NCBI RefSeq assembly: GCF_030388665.1
Contig: NZ_CP128846.1
Coordinates: forward strand, 8,466,001 to 8,530,000
Reading direction: 5' to 3'
Origin: Streptomyces flavofungini
GTDB taxonomy: Bacteria; Actinomycetota; Actinomycetes; Streptomycetales; Streptomycetaceae
DNA: 64,000 nucleotides
The position numbers and the translations under genes were made by a program. Shown here piece by piece: positions 7,425-16,030 of the stretch (position 1 is the first letter of the stretch; every line of letters starts with the position of its first letter). The notes under the pieces are model-generated. The model was not told where the DNA came from, did no database searches, and saw nothing but the letters and a program-made list of their open reading frames with translations.

Positions 7425-9323
7425 CTATCGGTCCCGCGAGAGCGCCAGCAGTTCCGAGAAGGTGCCGCCTGCGTTGACCAGGTCGTCATAGCGGCCCTGT
7501 TCGCAGATGCGGCCCTCTTCCATGAGCACGATGTGGTCGGCGCTCTTGGTGTTCTCCAGCCGGTGCGTGACCACGATCGTGATGCGGTCGGCCGCGATCG
7601 CCTTGATCTCCTCGAAGACGGCGTGTTCGCCCCGCGGGTCCATCTGGGATGTGGGCTCGTCCAGGATCAGCAGCGATGGACGGCGGTACAGGGCCCTGGA
7701 GCAGGCCAGCCGCTGCCACTGGCCTCCCGACAGCTCGGCACCGCCGAACACCTCCCGGGCGAGGAGGGTGTCCAGGCCGCTCGGCAGGTTCTCGATGGCC
7801 TCCCGCATTCCGACCGCGTCGATCGCCTCCCACACTTGCTCGTCGTCGAAGCTGCGGGGTTGGCCCAGCGTGACGTTCTCGCGGGCCCGCAACGGCCACT
7901 GCGCGAAGATCTGCGGCACCAGCCCGGTGCGGCACCAGACGGTGGCGGGCGCGACCTGGGAGAGGTCCGTTCCGTTCCATGTGACCCGGCCCTTGTCGGC
8001 GAGGTAGATGCCTGTGATCAGCCGGGTGAGCGTGGACTTGCCGGAGCCGTTGGCTCCGACGATGGCGAGGATCTCCCCGCGCCGCAGGGTCAGGGAGACG
8101 CCGTCGACGGCGGGCCTGCCCCTGCCGGGGTACTGGTAGACGACTTCGTCCAACTGGATCTCGTCCACGGGGGCGTGCAGGTCGAGGTCTCCCCGCTTGG
8201 GCGCGCGGGCGGCGGCGTCGTCGAGGAAGGCCTGCATGTCGCTGAGGTAGAGACTGGTGTGGAACACCGCGGCGGCGTTGACGACGACTTGTGAGAGGGC
8301 GGCCAGCGTCGTCTGGACGGCGACCACCGCGGTGGCGGCGATGGCGAGCGCGATCCGTCCCGTCAGCGCGAGCCAGGCGAGGGCGGCCCAGGTCGCGACG
8401 AGGAACAGACCGCTCACGAGGGAGGAGACGAGGGTGATCCGCAGGGTTCGCGGCGCGGCGGCCAGGGTGCGTCGGTCGCAGCGGTCCGACAGCGACCGGT
8501 ACCAGAAGAGGAGGTAGTCGGTCATGCCGTTGGCGCGGACCTCGTCCCCGTACTTGGGAGTCGTCGTCCACCACCGCATCATGCCGCGCACATTGCGATC
8601 GGCGATGTTCGCGTAGTGGACCTGGTAGTCCACGCGGGCACTGAGCACCGCCCCCGCACCGGCCGGGAGCACCGCGAGCAGCAGAAGGGGCAGCATCAGC
8701 GGGTTCAGCACCGACAGGAATCCGCTCGCCGTGACCATACGTACCAGGGCCGACATCAGTCGCTGGGCGTCGGTGACCATCACGCGGGTGCGCATCGCCC
8801 CCATCTCGGCGGCTTCTTGACGGTCGGCGAACCCGTCGACGGCATAAGCTGCGGCCTCGACCCGGCAGACGGCCTCCACCAGCGCGGTGTCCGTCTCCGT
8901 CGTCAGCTTGGGAGTGATCCGGCGCTCGGCGTACGTGGCGACAGCACCGGCGACACGGGCGAGGGAGCCGGCGCCGGCCGCGACGAGAAGCGCGGGCAGG
9001 GCCTGATGGAGCCGCTCCGGGACGGGGCCGCCGCCCAGGATCGGCCCCATGGCCCGGGAGGTCGCCGTCAGCAGGACCGCGGCGGCCAGGCCCGTGCACA
9101 ACTGGCAGACCAAGAGGAGCAGTACGGCACGGCGATCGACGCTCCACGACATCTTGACGATGCGGCGAAGGACGTTGGGCAACTGCGCGCACAGGTTGAG
9201 GAAGGAAGCCTCGCCGAGCGGGTTCACGGAGTACTGCCCTGAGTAGGTGAGCTCGGCGGGGGGCGGCGGCGGAGGGGGAGACGGGGGAGCGGCTTGCTGA
9301 TCGCGAGCATCTGCTGAGGTCAA
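7425..9323 (-). CDS. ABC transporter, fused permease and ATP-binding domains
   Basis: A 632-residue half-transporter. A Pro-rich N-terminus (seven consecutive prolines) precedes a transmembrane domain with about five to six hydrophobic helices (for example AVLLLLVCQLCTGLAAAVLL, LSVLNPLMLPLLLLAVL). The ATPase domain has Walker A GANGSGKST, signature LSGGQ, Walker B LLILDEPTS and the H-loop VVTHR. TTG 9323 is chosen as start because AAGAGGAG precedes it at the right distance; the frame is open upstream to 9401 without a binding site. It should act as a homodimer or with a distant partner. No peptide precursor or biosynthetic gene is adjacent, so the substrate is unknown. Export is more likely than import because permease and ATPase are fused without a binding protein. 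Confidence 0.9.
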   Translation of the reverse strand: MTSADARDQQAAPPSPPPPPPPAELTYSGQYSVNPLGEASFLNLCAQLPNVLRRIVKMSWSVDRRAVLLLLVCQLCTGLAAAVLLTATSRAMGPILGGGPVPERLHQALPALLVAAGAGSLARVAGAVATYAERRITPKLTTETDTALVEAVCRVEAAAYAVDGFADRQEAAEMGAMRTRVMVTDAQRLMSALVRMVTASGFLSVLNPLMLPLLLLAVLPAGAGAVLSARVDYQVHYANIADRNVRGMMRWWTTTPKYGDEVRANGMTDYLLFWYRSLSDRCDRRTLAAAPRTLRITLVSSLVSGLFLVATWAALAWLALTGRIALAIAATAVVAVQTTLAALSQVVVNAAAVFHTSLYLSDMQAFLDDAAARAPKRGDLDLHAPVDEIQLDEVVYQYPGRGRPAVDGVSLTLRRGEILAIVGANGSGKSTLTRLITGIYLADKGRVTWNGTDLSQVAPATVWCRTGLVPQIFAQWPLRARENVTLGQPRSFDDEQVWEAIDAVGMREAIENLPSGLDTLLAREVFGGAELSGGQWQRLACSRALYRRPSLLILDEPTSQMDPRGEHAVFEEIKAIAADRITIVVTHRLENTKSADHIVLMEEGRICEQGRYDDLVNAGGTFSELLALSRDR

Positions 9324-9682
9324 CTGATCTCCTCTTGCACGGTCGTTGGGGGACCCGGCGGTGTCACCCCGGACAACGACACGAGCAGCCGGATCGAACA
9401 CACGTCTTTGAGACGGGAGCGAATCCGCGAGATGGAGCGAGAAGCGAACAGTGCGCAGTCCATGGACCCTTGCCCCGCAGGAAGCGAGGGTCCGCCGAGG
9501 TTGGCCGAATCGCCGGTGCCTGAAAGGCCTGTGACGAATGGGGTAGCCATCGGTGCCACGTCGCGCTCACCAGTGGATCTCGGAAGCCCGTCGATCCCCT
9601 TCGCGTTCCAGGGCGCCGTCGAGCTCCCTCGGCACTCCGCGTCGACGCAGCCCTGGTACGCGACCCTGGTGGGACGGCCCGG
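9324..9682. other. intergenic region without a supported gene
   Basis: This 359-base stretch is the upstream region of the ABC transporter gene and the downstream region of the SDR gene. Frames through it are shadows. I see no hairpin, operator or small gene that I can defend. Confidence 0.5.
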
Positions 9683-10480
9683 TCAGGTGCCGATGCCCTG
9701 GCCGAAGCCGCCGTCCACGGGCAGTTCCACGCCGGTGGTGAAGGTGGCGTCGACGGCCAGGTACAGCGCGGCGGCGGCGATTTCCTCCACGGTGCCTCCC
9801 CGGCCCATCGGTGTGGAGGCGTTGCCCTGTTCGATGAACTCGGCGCGCTGTTCCTCGGTCAGTTCGGCGACGCCCATGGTGGGAGTGAGGATGAAGCCGG
9901 GGGTGATGGCGTTGACGCGGATCTTGCGGGGGAGCAGTTCGGCGGCGAGGACCTTGGTGAACGCGGTGACGGCCTCCTTCGCAGCGGAGTACGCGCTGAG
10001 GCCGGGAAAGATCTGGTCGTTGGAGACCGTGGTGAACACGATCGAACCGCCCTCGGACAGCAGCGGCGCCAGTCGCTGCACCGTGAAGAAGGCGCCCTTG
10101 GTGTTGACGTCGAAGATGCGGTCCCAGGACTCCTCGGTGACCTCTTCGAGCGTCTGGAACTCGGCGATGCCCTGATTGACGAAGAGGTGGTCGATCCGGC
10201 CGAAGCGGTCGGCGACCCGGTCGCCGAGGGCGGCGATGGCGGCGGCGTCCGTGGCGTCGGAGCGCACCGGGTGGGCCAGCGGGGTGTCGAGCGCCGCCTG
10301 TGCCTCGGCGAGCCGCTGGTCGCTGCGTCCGGTGTAGATCACTTCGGCGCCGCGGTCGGTGAGGGCCCGGACGACGGCCCGGCCCATGCCGACGGTGCCG
10401 CCGGTGACGACGGCCCTCTTGCCCGTCAGGAACTTCGGGGGGATGGCGGAGGAGGGCTGGGTGCTGGTGGTCGTTGTCAT
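9683..10480 (-). CDS. SDR family oxidoreductase
   Basis: A 265-residue classical short-chain dehydrogenase. The cofactor loop is TGGTVGMG near residue 24, NQG stands where NAG is usual, and the catalytic Ser-Tyr-Lys set is present (TTVS ... YSAAKEA). The C-terminal PVDGGFG is also typical. An Arg in YTGRSDQRL suggests NADP(H). ATG 10480 is preferred to the longer frame to 10519 because the latter would begin inside the operator. It is divergent from a MerR regulator and shares a 22-bp palindrome with it, so the MerR protein very likely controls it. Substrate unknown. Confidence 0.9.
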   Translation of the reverse strand: MTTTTSTQPSSAIPPKFLTGKRAVVTGGTVGMGRAVVRALTDRGAEVIYTGRSDQRLAEAQAALDTPLAHPVRSDATDAAAIAALGDRVADRFGRIDHLFVNQGIAEFQTLEEVTEESWDRIFDVNTKGAFFTVQRLAPLLSEGGSIVFTTVSNDQIFPGLSAYSAAKEAVTAFTKVLAAELLPRKIRVNAITPGFILTPTMGVAELTEEQRAEFIEQGNASTPMGRGGTVEEIAAAALYLAVDATFTTGVELPVDGGFGQGIGT

Positions 10481-10497
10481 GGCGGTTACGCTAAACA

Positions 10498-10519
10498 TTG
10501 ACGTTGACGTCAGAGTCAA
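10498..10519. promoter_or_regulatory. 22-bp MerR-type operator/promoter
   Basis: An imperfect palindrome: outer arms TTGAC/GTCAA and a perfect centre TGACGTCA, 18 of 22 positions symmetric. It lies between the divergent SDR and MerR genes. On the minus strand the outer arm gives a TTGACT -35 element with a TTAGCG/TAGCGT-like -10 about 19-20 bases away. That long spacing is typical of MerR-activated promoters. Confidence 0.65.
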
Positions 10520-10539
10520 ACTTCTGTGCCGGGAGTCAC

Positions 10540-10902
10540 ATGTTCATCGGCGAGCTGTCGAGGCGCACCCACGTGAGCACCAGGGGCCTTCGGTACTACG
10601 AGCAGCAAGGGCTGCTGCGACCGCGGCGGCGAGCCAGCGGCTACCGCGAGTTCGACGCGTCCGACGTGGCCACCGTGCGCCGGATCCGGATCCTGCTCGC
10701 GGCCGGGCTGAACACCGACCTGATCCGGGAGGTGCTGCCCTGCATGGCTGACGAAGGCGCCATCCTCGCGCCCACCTGTGAGGAAATGGCGCAGGACCTC
10801 GAGCGCGAACGCGAGCGTCTGGGCACCTCCATCGAGCAGCTCCAAGCCGCTCACGCCATGCTCGGCTCGATCATCGACGCGGGACGGGCGGCACCCGCCT
10901 GA
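10540..10902 (+). CDS. MerR family transcriptional regulator
   Basis: A 120-residue regulator. The winged-helix DNA-binding domain starts at once (MFIGELSRRTHVSTRGLRYY; then EQQGLLRPRR...GYREF). A long dimerisation helix follows (ERERERLGTSIEQLQAAHAML). Cysteines in PCMADEGAILAPTCEE could be sensory, but there is no clear metal-binding set. ATG 10540 has GGGAG five bases upstream. It is divergent from the SDR gene with a shared palindromic operator. Likely role: effector-dependent activation of that SDR. Confidence 0.9.
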   Translation: MFIGELSRRTHVSTRGLRYYEQQGLLRPRRRASGYREFDASDVATVRRIRILLAAGLNTDLIREVLPCMADEGAILAPTCEEMAQDLERERERLGTSIEQLQAAHAMLGSIIDAGRAAPA

Positions 10903-11019
10903 GTGGAACTTCGAACCCTGTTGGCTCAGGTGAGTGACATTCCGCGTGCTTCGTTCCTCTCGGGCATTTCTGTCTTCGAGCAGCAAGAACACCGGGAGAC
11001 GAAATCGAAGTGGATCAGG

Positions 11020-11540
11020 ATGCCTGTGCTGGCGGCGGTCGCCGCCCTGGCCCTCACCGCGGGAATGTCCCATGCCGTCGGCTCGACCGGCGGCGCGCGG
11101 ACCGCCGAGCCCAGGGCCGCGGCCCCCGCGGATCACACCGGGATTCAAGGCCGCGAGGTGGTCACCCCGGCGGGCGGGGCCGCGACGGCCATCGCGTCGT
11201 GCCCAGTCGGCTCTCCTCCTCGGGCGGCAACTACCACGCCGTGGTGTTCAACAACTCGGACGCGGAGCAGAACTTCAACGCGGTCGTGCTGTGCTCGGCG
11301 GTCGCCCACGAGCCGCGGCTCGGCGGCCAGGTCACCGTCCAGCCCGGCGGCGAGGTGGTCGCGACGGCCAACTGCGACCCCGGCCACGTGGTCAGCGGCG
11401 GTGGCTCCTTCCCCAGCGGTCAGGCCTTCATCGGCGCCTCGCGTCCACTCGCCGACGGCACCGGATGGCAGATCACCGCCGAGAACACGACCGACACCTC
11501 TCAGAAAGTGACCGCCCAGGCGATCTGCACATCGTCGTGA
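11020..11540 (+). pseudogene. secreted protein gene broken by an internal deletion/frameshift
   Basis: One frame gives a signal peptide (MPVLAAVAALALTAGMSHAVG) and runs to ATAIASCPVG near 11207. A second frame then continues SSGGNYHAVVFNNSD... to a stop at 11540. The second part holds the Cys-pattern repeat of a Streptomyces secreted family (CPVG/CDPG...VVSGGGSF...GWQITAENTT...VTAQAIC). The first repeat unit lacks its GGG core just where the frame changes, so a deletion of some tens of bases plus a shift is the simplest reading. No good ribosome binding site precedes ATG 11020. A sequencing error alone would not explain the missing core. Confidence 0.6.
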
Positions 11541-11559
11541 ACGCGGCACAGCGGCATGA

Positions 11560-11613
11560 GCGGGGCCGCAGGTTTCATCGGGGCGGCGCGTCCCATGAAC
11601 CCTGCGGCCCCGC
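11560..11613. terminator. strong bidirectional hairpin
   Basis: Nineteen-base arms (11560-11578 and 11595-11613; GCGGGGCCGCAGGTTTCAT against its complement) match at 18 positions around a 16-base loop. It sits between the broken secreted-protein gene and the convergent TetR gene and can serve both strands. Confidence 0.75.
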
Positions 11614-11648
11614 GGCCTGCGCTCCGCTGGGGCCAGCTGTCGAACGGC

Positions 11649-12293
11649 CTAGGCCGCCCCGGTCCCCAGGAGCAGATCGAGGCCGTGCTCGAAGCGGCCG
11701 TCGAAGGACGGGTCGCGGAAGTGCGCCGCGAGGCGGTGGAGTGACGGGTACTCGCCCGACTCCAGCGACCGCTCGAGACGCGGGTCGAGGGTCTTTGGCA
11801 GTGACTGCTCCTCCTGCGTCAGGCCGAGGACGAAGTACAGCAGGCTCCAGACCGTCCACGCGGCCTCGCGCTCGCTCGTCGGGTGGCCTGCCATGAGTGC
11901 CGTCGAGAGCGTCTCGGCGAAGCGGAGCGTGGCGGGCTCGGCGGCGTAGGTGCCCGCCACGATGCGCGCGCCGTCCCGGTGTGCGAGCAGCGCGCGCCGG
12001 TAGCGGCGCATGAGCTCGCGCACGCGCGCCCGCCACTCGTCCGGCAGGCCGTCGAGGGGGATCTCCGCGACGATCGCGTCGGCCATCAGCTCCAGGAGCC
12101 TGGTCTTGGTCTTGGCGTGCCACAGCACGGTGTTCATGCGCACGCCCAGGCGCTCCGCCGTCGCCCGCACCGAGAGCCCGTCGGCACCCTTCTCGGCGAG
12201 TACGTCGAGAGCCGCGCGCGCCACGGCGCCAGGCGTGAGTCCCGCCCGGTAGCCGCTCTCGGTCCGTGCGGCCGTCCCTTGCTTTTTGGTCAC
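11649..12293 (-). CDS. TetR/AcrR family regulator
   Basis: A 214-residue repressor. The N-terminal helix-turn-helix is in GAVARAALDVLAEKGADGLSVRATAERLGV...NTVLWHAKTK (residues 22-62), with a TetR_C-type ligand domain after it (REAAWTVWSLLYFVLGLTQEE). It starts at GTG 12293 with only a weak AGG upstream. It is divergent from a flavin monooxygenase. Two copies of a palindromic operator lie between the genes, one over its own start codon. Expected role: repression of itself and the monooxygenase until an aromatic or antibiotic-like ligand binds. Confidence 0.9.
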   Translation of the reverse strand: MTKKQGTAARTESGYRAGLTPGAVARAALDVLAEKGADGLSVRATAERLGVRMNTVLWHAKTKTRLLELMADAIVAEIPLDGLPDEWRARVRELMRRYRRALLAHRDGARIVAGTYAAEPATLRFAETLSTALMAGHPTSEREAAWTVWSLLYFVLGLTQEEQSLPKTLDPRLERSLESGEYPSLHRLAAHFRDPSFDGRFEHGLDLLLGTGAA

Positions 12294-12337
12294 TGACCTA
12301 GTCTACTGGCGGTCAGTCGACTTGGTCACTGACCAAG
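12285..12337. promoter_or_regulatory. paired TetR operators
   Basis: A perfect 17-bp palindrome CTTGGTCACTGACCAAG (12321-12337) and a 15/17 copy TTTGGTCACTGACCTAG (12285-12301) lie 36 bases apart in the TetR/monooxygenase divergent region. The second overlaps the TetR GTG start. Confidence 0.75.
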
Positions 12338-12368
12338 TGCTACGCGACATGCTCGAAGGGGAGGCCCC

Positions 12369-13835
12369 GTGCACACGAACCAGGCGCAGGACACGATGCG
12401 TACGCAGCACTCGGATCGTTCGGACCGGCCAGGGCGCGACGTCGTCATCGCAGGAGCGGGCCCCGTCGGCCTGTGGCTCGCCGCCGAACTGCGCCTGGGT
12501 GGCGTGCCGGTGACCGTCCTGGAGCGGCGCGCCACGCCGTCCCCGCACTCCAAGGCCCTCACCGTGCACCCCCGCACCCTGGAGGTCCTGGCGTGCCGCG
12601 GCGTCGTCGAGCCGTTCCTCGACGAAGGCGTGCGGCTGCCGGACGGGCACTTCGCGGCCCTCGACCACCGCCTCGACTTCGGCGTCCTCGACACCCCGTA
12701 CCCGTTCACGCTCGCCCTGCCGCAGGCCCGCACCGAAGCGCTCCTGGAGCGGCACGCGCGCGCCGCGGGCGCCGACATCCGGCGCGGCCATCGCGTGACG
12801 GGCCTGACCGAGCACGCGTCCGGCGTGCGCGTCGAGGTCGAGGGTCCGGACGGCCCGTACGAGACGGAGGCGGCGTACGTCGTCGGCTGTGACGGCACCC
12901 GCAGCACCGTGCGGGAAGCGGCGGGCATCGGCTTCCCCGGCAGTGACACCACGGTGTGGGGCTGGCTGGGCGACGTCGTCCTGGACACGCCGCCCGCCCG
13001 GCCCGTCATCAGTGTGTCGACACCCCGGGGCGGACTGCTCTGCGTGGCTCTGCCCGACGGAGTCCACCGCATCGTCGGCCACACTCCGGACGACCGACGG
13101 CAGGACTGGCCCGGGGAATTGACCTTCGAGGAGCTGCGGGCGAAGGTCCGGCGCGTCAACGGCGACGACTTCGGCATGCGCGACCCGCGCTGGCTCTCGC
13201 GGTTCGGGAACGCGGCACGGCAGGCGGAGACGTACCGCAAGGGCCGGGTGCTGCTCGCGGGCGACGCCGCGCACATGCACTTCCCGGCGGGCGGGGTCGG
13301 CCTCAACGTCGGGGTGCAGGACGCCGCCAACCTCGGCTGGAAGCTGGCCGCGACCGTGCGCGGCGACGCCCCGGACGGGCTCCTCGACAGCTACCACCGC
13401 GAACGGCACCCGGTCGGAGCCGAGTTGATCGAGACGACCCGCGCCCAGACCGCCCTGATGACGTCCTGCTCCGGCGACGGAGCGGCCCTGCGCGACCTGC
13501 TCAGCGGTGCCGTCGCCGCCGTACCGGAGTTCTCCCGGCGACTCGCCGAAGGGCTTTCGGGCCTGTCGGTGGCGTATCCGGCGGACTCCGGCAGCCACCC
13601 GCTCACCGGCCGCCGCGCCCCGAACCTGCGGCTCGCGGGCGGGCGCGATCTCTTCGGCCTGCTGCGGCCCGGCCGTCATGTGCTGCTCGACCTCACCGGC
13701 GCCGGGCGCGCCGACGGCCCCTCGCCGGACGTCGTCGTCCACGAGGGGCCGCTGGCCGAGGCCCGCCCCGACTGGGTGGGGGTGGGATCGGCGCTGATCC
13801 GACCGGACGGGCACGTGGCGCGAGTCCGGGTGTGA
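12369..13835 (+). CDS. FAD-dependent monooxygenase, rifampicin monooxygenase-like
   Basis: A 488-residue group A flavoprotein hydroxylase. It has the FAD-binding GAGPVG (29-34), the DG motif CDGTRSTVR (174-182), the GD motif LLAGDAAHMHFPAGGVG (295-311) and a C-terminal thioredoxin-like region. Family members (RIFMO/Rox, tetracycline-modifying and polyketide hydroxylases) use NADPH and O2 to hydroxylate aromatic rings. Size and layout suit antibiotic-inactivating members, but no motif fixes the substrate. It is TetR-controlled and divergent. An arr-type ADP-ribosyltransferase pseudogene lies elsewhere in the window (41.2 kb). A longer minus-strand frame here is a GC shadow. Confidence 0.85.
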   Translation: MHTNQAQDTMRTQHSDRSDRPGRDVVIAGAGPVGLWLAAELRLGGVPVTVLERRATPSPHSKALTVHPRTLEVLACRGVVEPFLDEGVRLPDGHFAALDHRLDFGVLDTPYPFTLALPQARTEALLERHARAAGADIRRGHRVTGLTEHASGVRVEVEGPDGPYETEAAYVVGCDGTRSTVREAAGIGFPGSDTTVWGWLGDVVLDTPPARPVISVSTPRGGLLCVALPDGVHRIVGHTPDDRRQDWPGELTFEELRAKVRRVNGDDFGMRDPRWLSRFGNAARQAETYRKGRVLLAGDAAHMHFPAGGVGLNVGVQDAANLGWKLAATVRGDAPDGLLDSYHRERHPVGAELIETTRAQTALMTSCSGDGAALRDLLSGAVAAVPEFSRRLAEGLSGLSVAYPADSGSHPLTGRRAPNLRLAGGRDLFGLLRPGRHVLLDLTGAGRADGPSPDVVVHEGPLAEARPDWVGVGSALIRPDGHVARVRV

Positions 13836-13900
13836 GGGGCGCGGGGTGTACTGGCGGCCGGGTGTGAGGGGCGCGGGACGTACCGGCGGCCGGGTGTGAT
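13826..13900. repeat. 32-bp tandem duplication across the monooxygenase stop
   Basis: Copies at 13826-13857 and 13858-13889 share CCGGGTGTGAGGGGCGCGGG, and a third partial copy runs to 13900. The monooxygenase TGA (13833-13835) is in the first copy and the same TGA recurs in each later copy. Confidence 0.8.
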
Positions 13901-13906
13901 CGACCG

Positions 13907-14893
13907 TCAGCCGAAGGTGATCGAGCTGGTCTTGTTGTCGAAGCCGATGGTGGCGAGGTCCGCCACGTCGCCGTTGATCACCTTCGACTCGCCCTTGCAG
14001 TCGGCCTTCGACCAGAGCTTCAGCGAGCCGCTCGCCGAGATGGAGGACGCCACCTTCGGGCGCGCCACGTTCTGGCAGCCCTCGCCCGCGACGCCCTGCG
14101 CGACGCCGTCGCCGGGGAAGTTGGCGTCGTCGAAGAGGATGGCGCTGGTGGCGGGGGCGGCGGCCCGGCCTCCGCCCGTCCCGCCGGTGCCTTCGCCCGA
14201 GCCTGTGCCCTCGGTGCCTTCGTCGGAGCCCGTGCCGCCGTCCGCGGGCCGCCCCGACTTCTGGCCGTCCGGTGTCACGCCGAACCAAGTGCCGCCCACG
14301 CCCTGGCCGTTGGTGTCACCGGGCTTGGTGTCCTTGCTGAAGCGGTAGACGGGCCAGCCGCCGATCGTCACCTGGCGCGTGCCGTCGTCCCGCTTGATGA
14401 CGCCGACGTCCGACGGCTGCACCCCGTCGACGAAGATCTTGCCGCCCGGGTTCACCAGGACGGGGGGCCAGGTGGTGGCGCAGGCGCCGGCGCAGTTCGA
14501 CTTGGACGGCTGCGCGGTGTCCTTGTCGAAGCGGTACAGGGTGAAGCCCGCCCCGTTCACCACGACCGGGTTCAGGTCGCCCGCCCGGCTCGCCGAGAGC
14601 TGGACCCACGTGCGCTGCACGGGCTTGGTGGCGGGCTTGCCCGGAGGGTTGGCCCAGTCGCCGGTGCGCCGCTCGGCGTTGTTCTGCTCGGCGGTGCCCG
14701 AGCGCAGCGAGAGTTCCATCGCGCTGCCGCCGCCCGACTGGCCGTCGGCGGCCGGGGTGTTGGACGCCGGGGCGTCGCCCGCGGCCTTGGCGTCGCCGCC
14801 GTCGTCACCGCCGCCGCACGCGGTCAGGAGCAGCACGCCCGCCGCTGCGAAGGACGTGAGGAGCATGGCCGGCCGGGTGTTCTTGCTGAACAT
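13907..14893 (-). CDS. lipoprotein of the SCO0930 type with COG4315 repeats
   Basis: A 328-residue lipoprotein. The lipobox LLTAC ends at C26. A Gly/Ser/Asp-rich linker follows, then two COG4315 'secreted repeat' units (NGAGFTLYRFDKDTAQP...CATTWPP and GGWPVYRFSKDTKPGDTNGQG). After a Gly/Glu/Thr linker comes a C-terminal beta/gamma-crystallin-like domain (AILFDDANFPGD...). It should be anchored to the outer face of the membrane. ATG 14893 is chosen by a GGGAG eight bases upstream; the frame is open to 15016 without a signal. Biochemical role unknown. Confidence 0.85.
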   Translation of the reverse strand: MFSKNTRPAMLLTSFAAAGVLLLTACGGGDDGGDAKAAGDAPASNTPAADGQSGGGSAMELSLRSGTAEQNNAERRTGDWANPPGKPATKPVQRTWVQLSASRAGDLNPVVVNGAGFTLYRFDKDTAQPSKSNCAGACATTWPPVLVNPGGKIFVDGVQPSDVGVIKRDDGTRQVTIGGWPVYRFSKDTKPGDTNGQGVGGTWFGVTPDGQKSGRPADGGTGSDEGTEGTGSGEGTGGTGGGRAAAPATSAILFDDANFPGDGVAQGVAGEGCQNVARPKVASSISASGSLKLWSKADCKGESKVINGDVADLATIGFDNKTSSITFG

Positions 14894-15024
14894 GAGAAGT
14901 CTCCCAAGGATGTCGTCGCTCGGTCGTCCGGGCTGTTGTGGCCCGTCGAGGCGGGAGTACGGGCGCCGCGCTCCCGCCTGTTCAGCCTCTTCGGGGCTGT
15001 GACCAAACCGAGACAATGTCCAAG

Positions 15025-15780
15025 CTAGGAGTCCGTCCGAAAGTCGTGCTTGCGGGGCGGACCGCCCGTCCCCTCAGGGGTCACCCCCGGCCGCTCGCGA
15101 TACACGCAGGCCACGACCGTCACTGCCGCGGTCCCCACGAGCAGCGGCCAGCCGATCCCGTGGCGAAGAACCAGCCAGGCGCCCGGCAGTGCCCCCGCGA
15201 TCATCGCGAGGGTCGCGCCGACCCGCCGGACCGCGAGCCGGTCCGTGCCGCCCGCGAGCCGGGACTCGGCGGCGAGCCCGGTGAGGGTGCGCGTCAGGAC
15301 GGTCGTGGTGAGGTCCGGGACGTTCAGCTTCAGGACGGTGCCGTTGCGCAGCCCCATCGCCAGGGCCAGCAGGGCGATGAGGGCGTACGTGGCGTCGGCG
15401 GCCCCCGCGAACGCCAGGGCCGTCGTGACGCCGAGGAGCACCGCCTCGCCGGCCAGAGCGGCCCGCACCCACGTCGCCCGCCGCCGCCCCCGCAGCGCCC
15501 GCGCGAGGCGCCCCGCCCCGGCCGCGCCCACCAGGAACGCACCGAGCGACACCAGTGATCCGACGACGGAGAATCCGGGCGCCCCGGCCGCGGCGAAGCC
15601 GATGACGACGACATTGCCGGTCATGTTCGCCGCGAAGACCCGCCCGAGCCCGAGGAAGGTGACGGCGTCCACGAACCCGCTGACCGCGGTGAGCGCGAAG
15701 AGGACCAGGGCGAGGGGGTGCCGGTCGCCGACCTGCGGACCGGGAGTCTCGACGCCCGCACCCTGCTGATCATTCGTCAT
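15025..15780 (-). CDS. YoaK/DUF1275 family membrane protein
   Basis: A 251-residue integral membrane protein with about six hydrophobic helices. It has the family marks SGFVDAVTFLGLGRVFAANMTGN (residues 34-56) and LALAMGLRNGTVLKLNVPDLTTTVLT. DUF1275 proteins are widespread and of unknown transport or sensory function. It is upstream of the lipoprotein gene on the same strand with a 131-base gap, so they may be transcribed separately. Confidence 0.9.
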   Translation of the reverse strand: MTNDQQGAGVETPGPQVGDRHPLALVLFALTAVSGFVDAVTFLGLGRVFAANMTGNVVVIGFAAAGAPGFSVVGSLVSLGAFLVGAAGAGRLARALRGRRRATWVRAALAGEAVLLGVTTALAFAGAADATYALIALLALAMGLRNGTVLKLNVPDLTTTVLTRTLTGLAAESRLAGGTDRLAVRRVGATLAMIAGALPGAWLVLRHGIGWPLLVGTAAVTVVACVYRERPGVTPEGTGGPPRKHDFRTDS

Positions 15781-15953
15781 GCGGCCAGCTTCTCAAGGGG
15801 GCCGGGCGCGGGCCGGCTGCGACGGGGCCGGGGTGGACGGGCTCGCCCGGAACGCGCCCGTGTCGTGGCGGGTGCCGCACCCGCATGCCCGGGCCCGCCC
15901 CTCCCCGCATCCCCGCGCCGCCGCATCCCCGTGCCCTCGCCCTTCCCCCTCAC

Positions 15954-15967
15954 TGAAACACGTTCTA
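15954..15967. promoter_or_regulatory. KstR-type operator upstream of acyl-CoA dehydrogenase
   Basis: TGAAACACGTTCTA matches the mycobacterial KstR consensus TNNAACNNGTTNNA at all eight fixed bases. It is 63 bases upstream of the GTG of a FadE26-like gene. A second match in the window precedes sterol side-chain genes, which raises its credibility. Confidence 0.65.
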
Positions 15968-16030
15968 CTCTGTCCGCCGTCAAGCCGCAGCGCCACGGCA
16001 GGGTCGGGCGCAGGGACGACAGGAGGGCCC

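Noticed and set aside
12294..12368. Rifamycin-associated element before the monooxygenase
   Set aside because: The only palindromes present have the TTGGTCA/TGACCAA TetR pattern, not the RAE pattern.
12303..14288. 661-codon minus-strand frame opposite the monooxygenase
   Set aside because: No domains, basic low-complexity composition, and the plus strand has a complete flavoprotein with operators in place.
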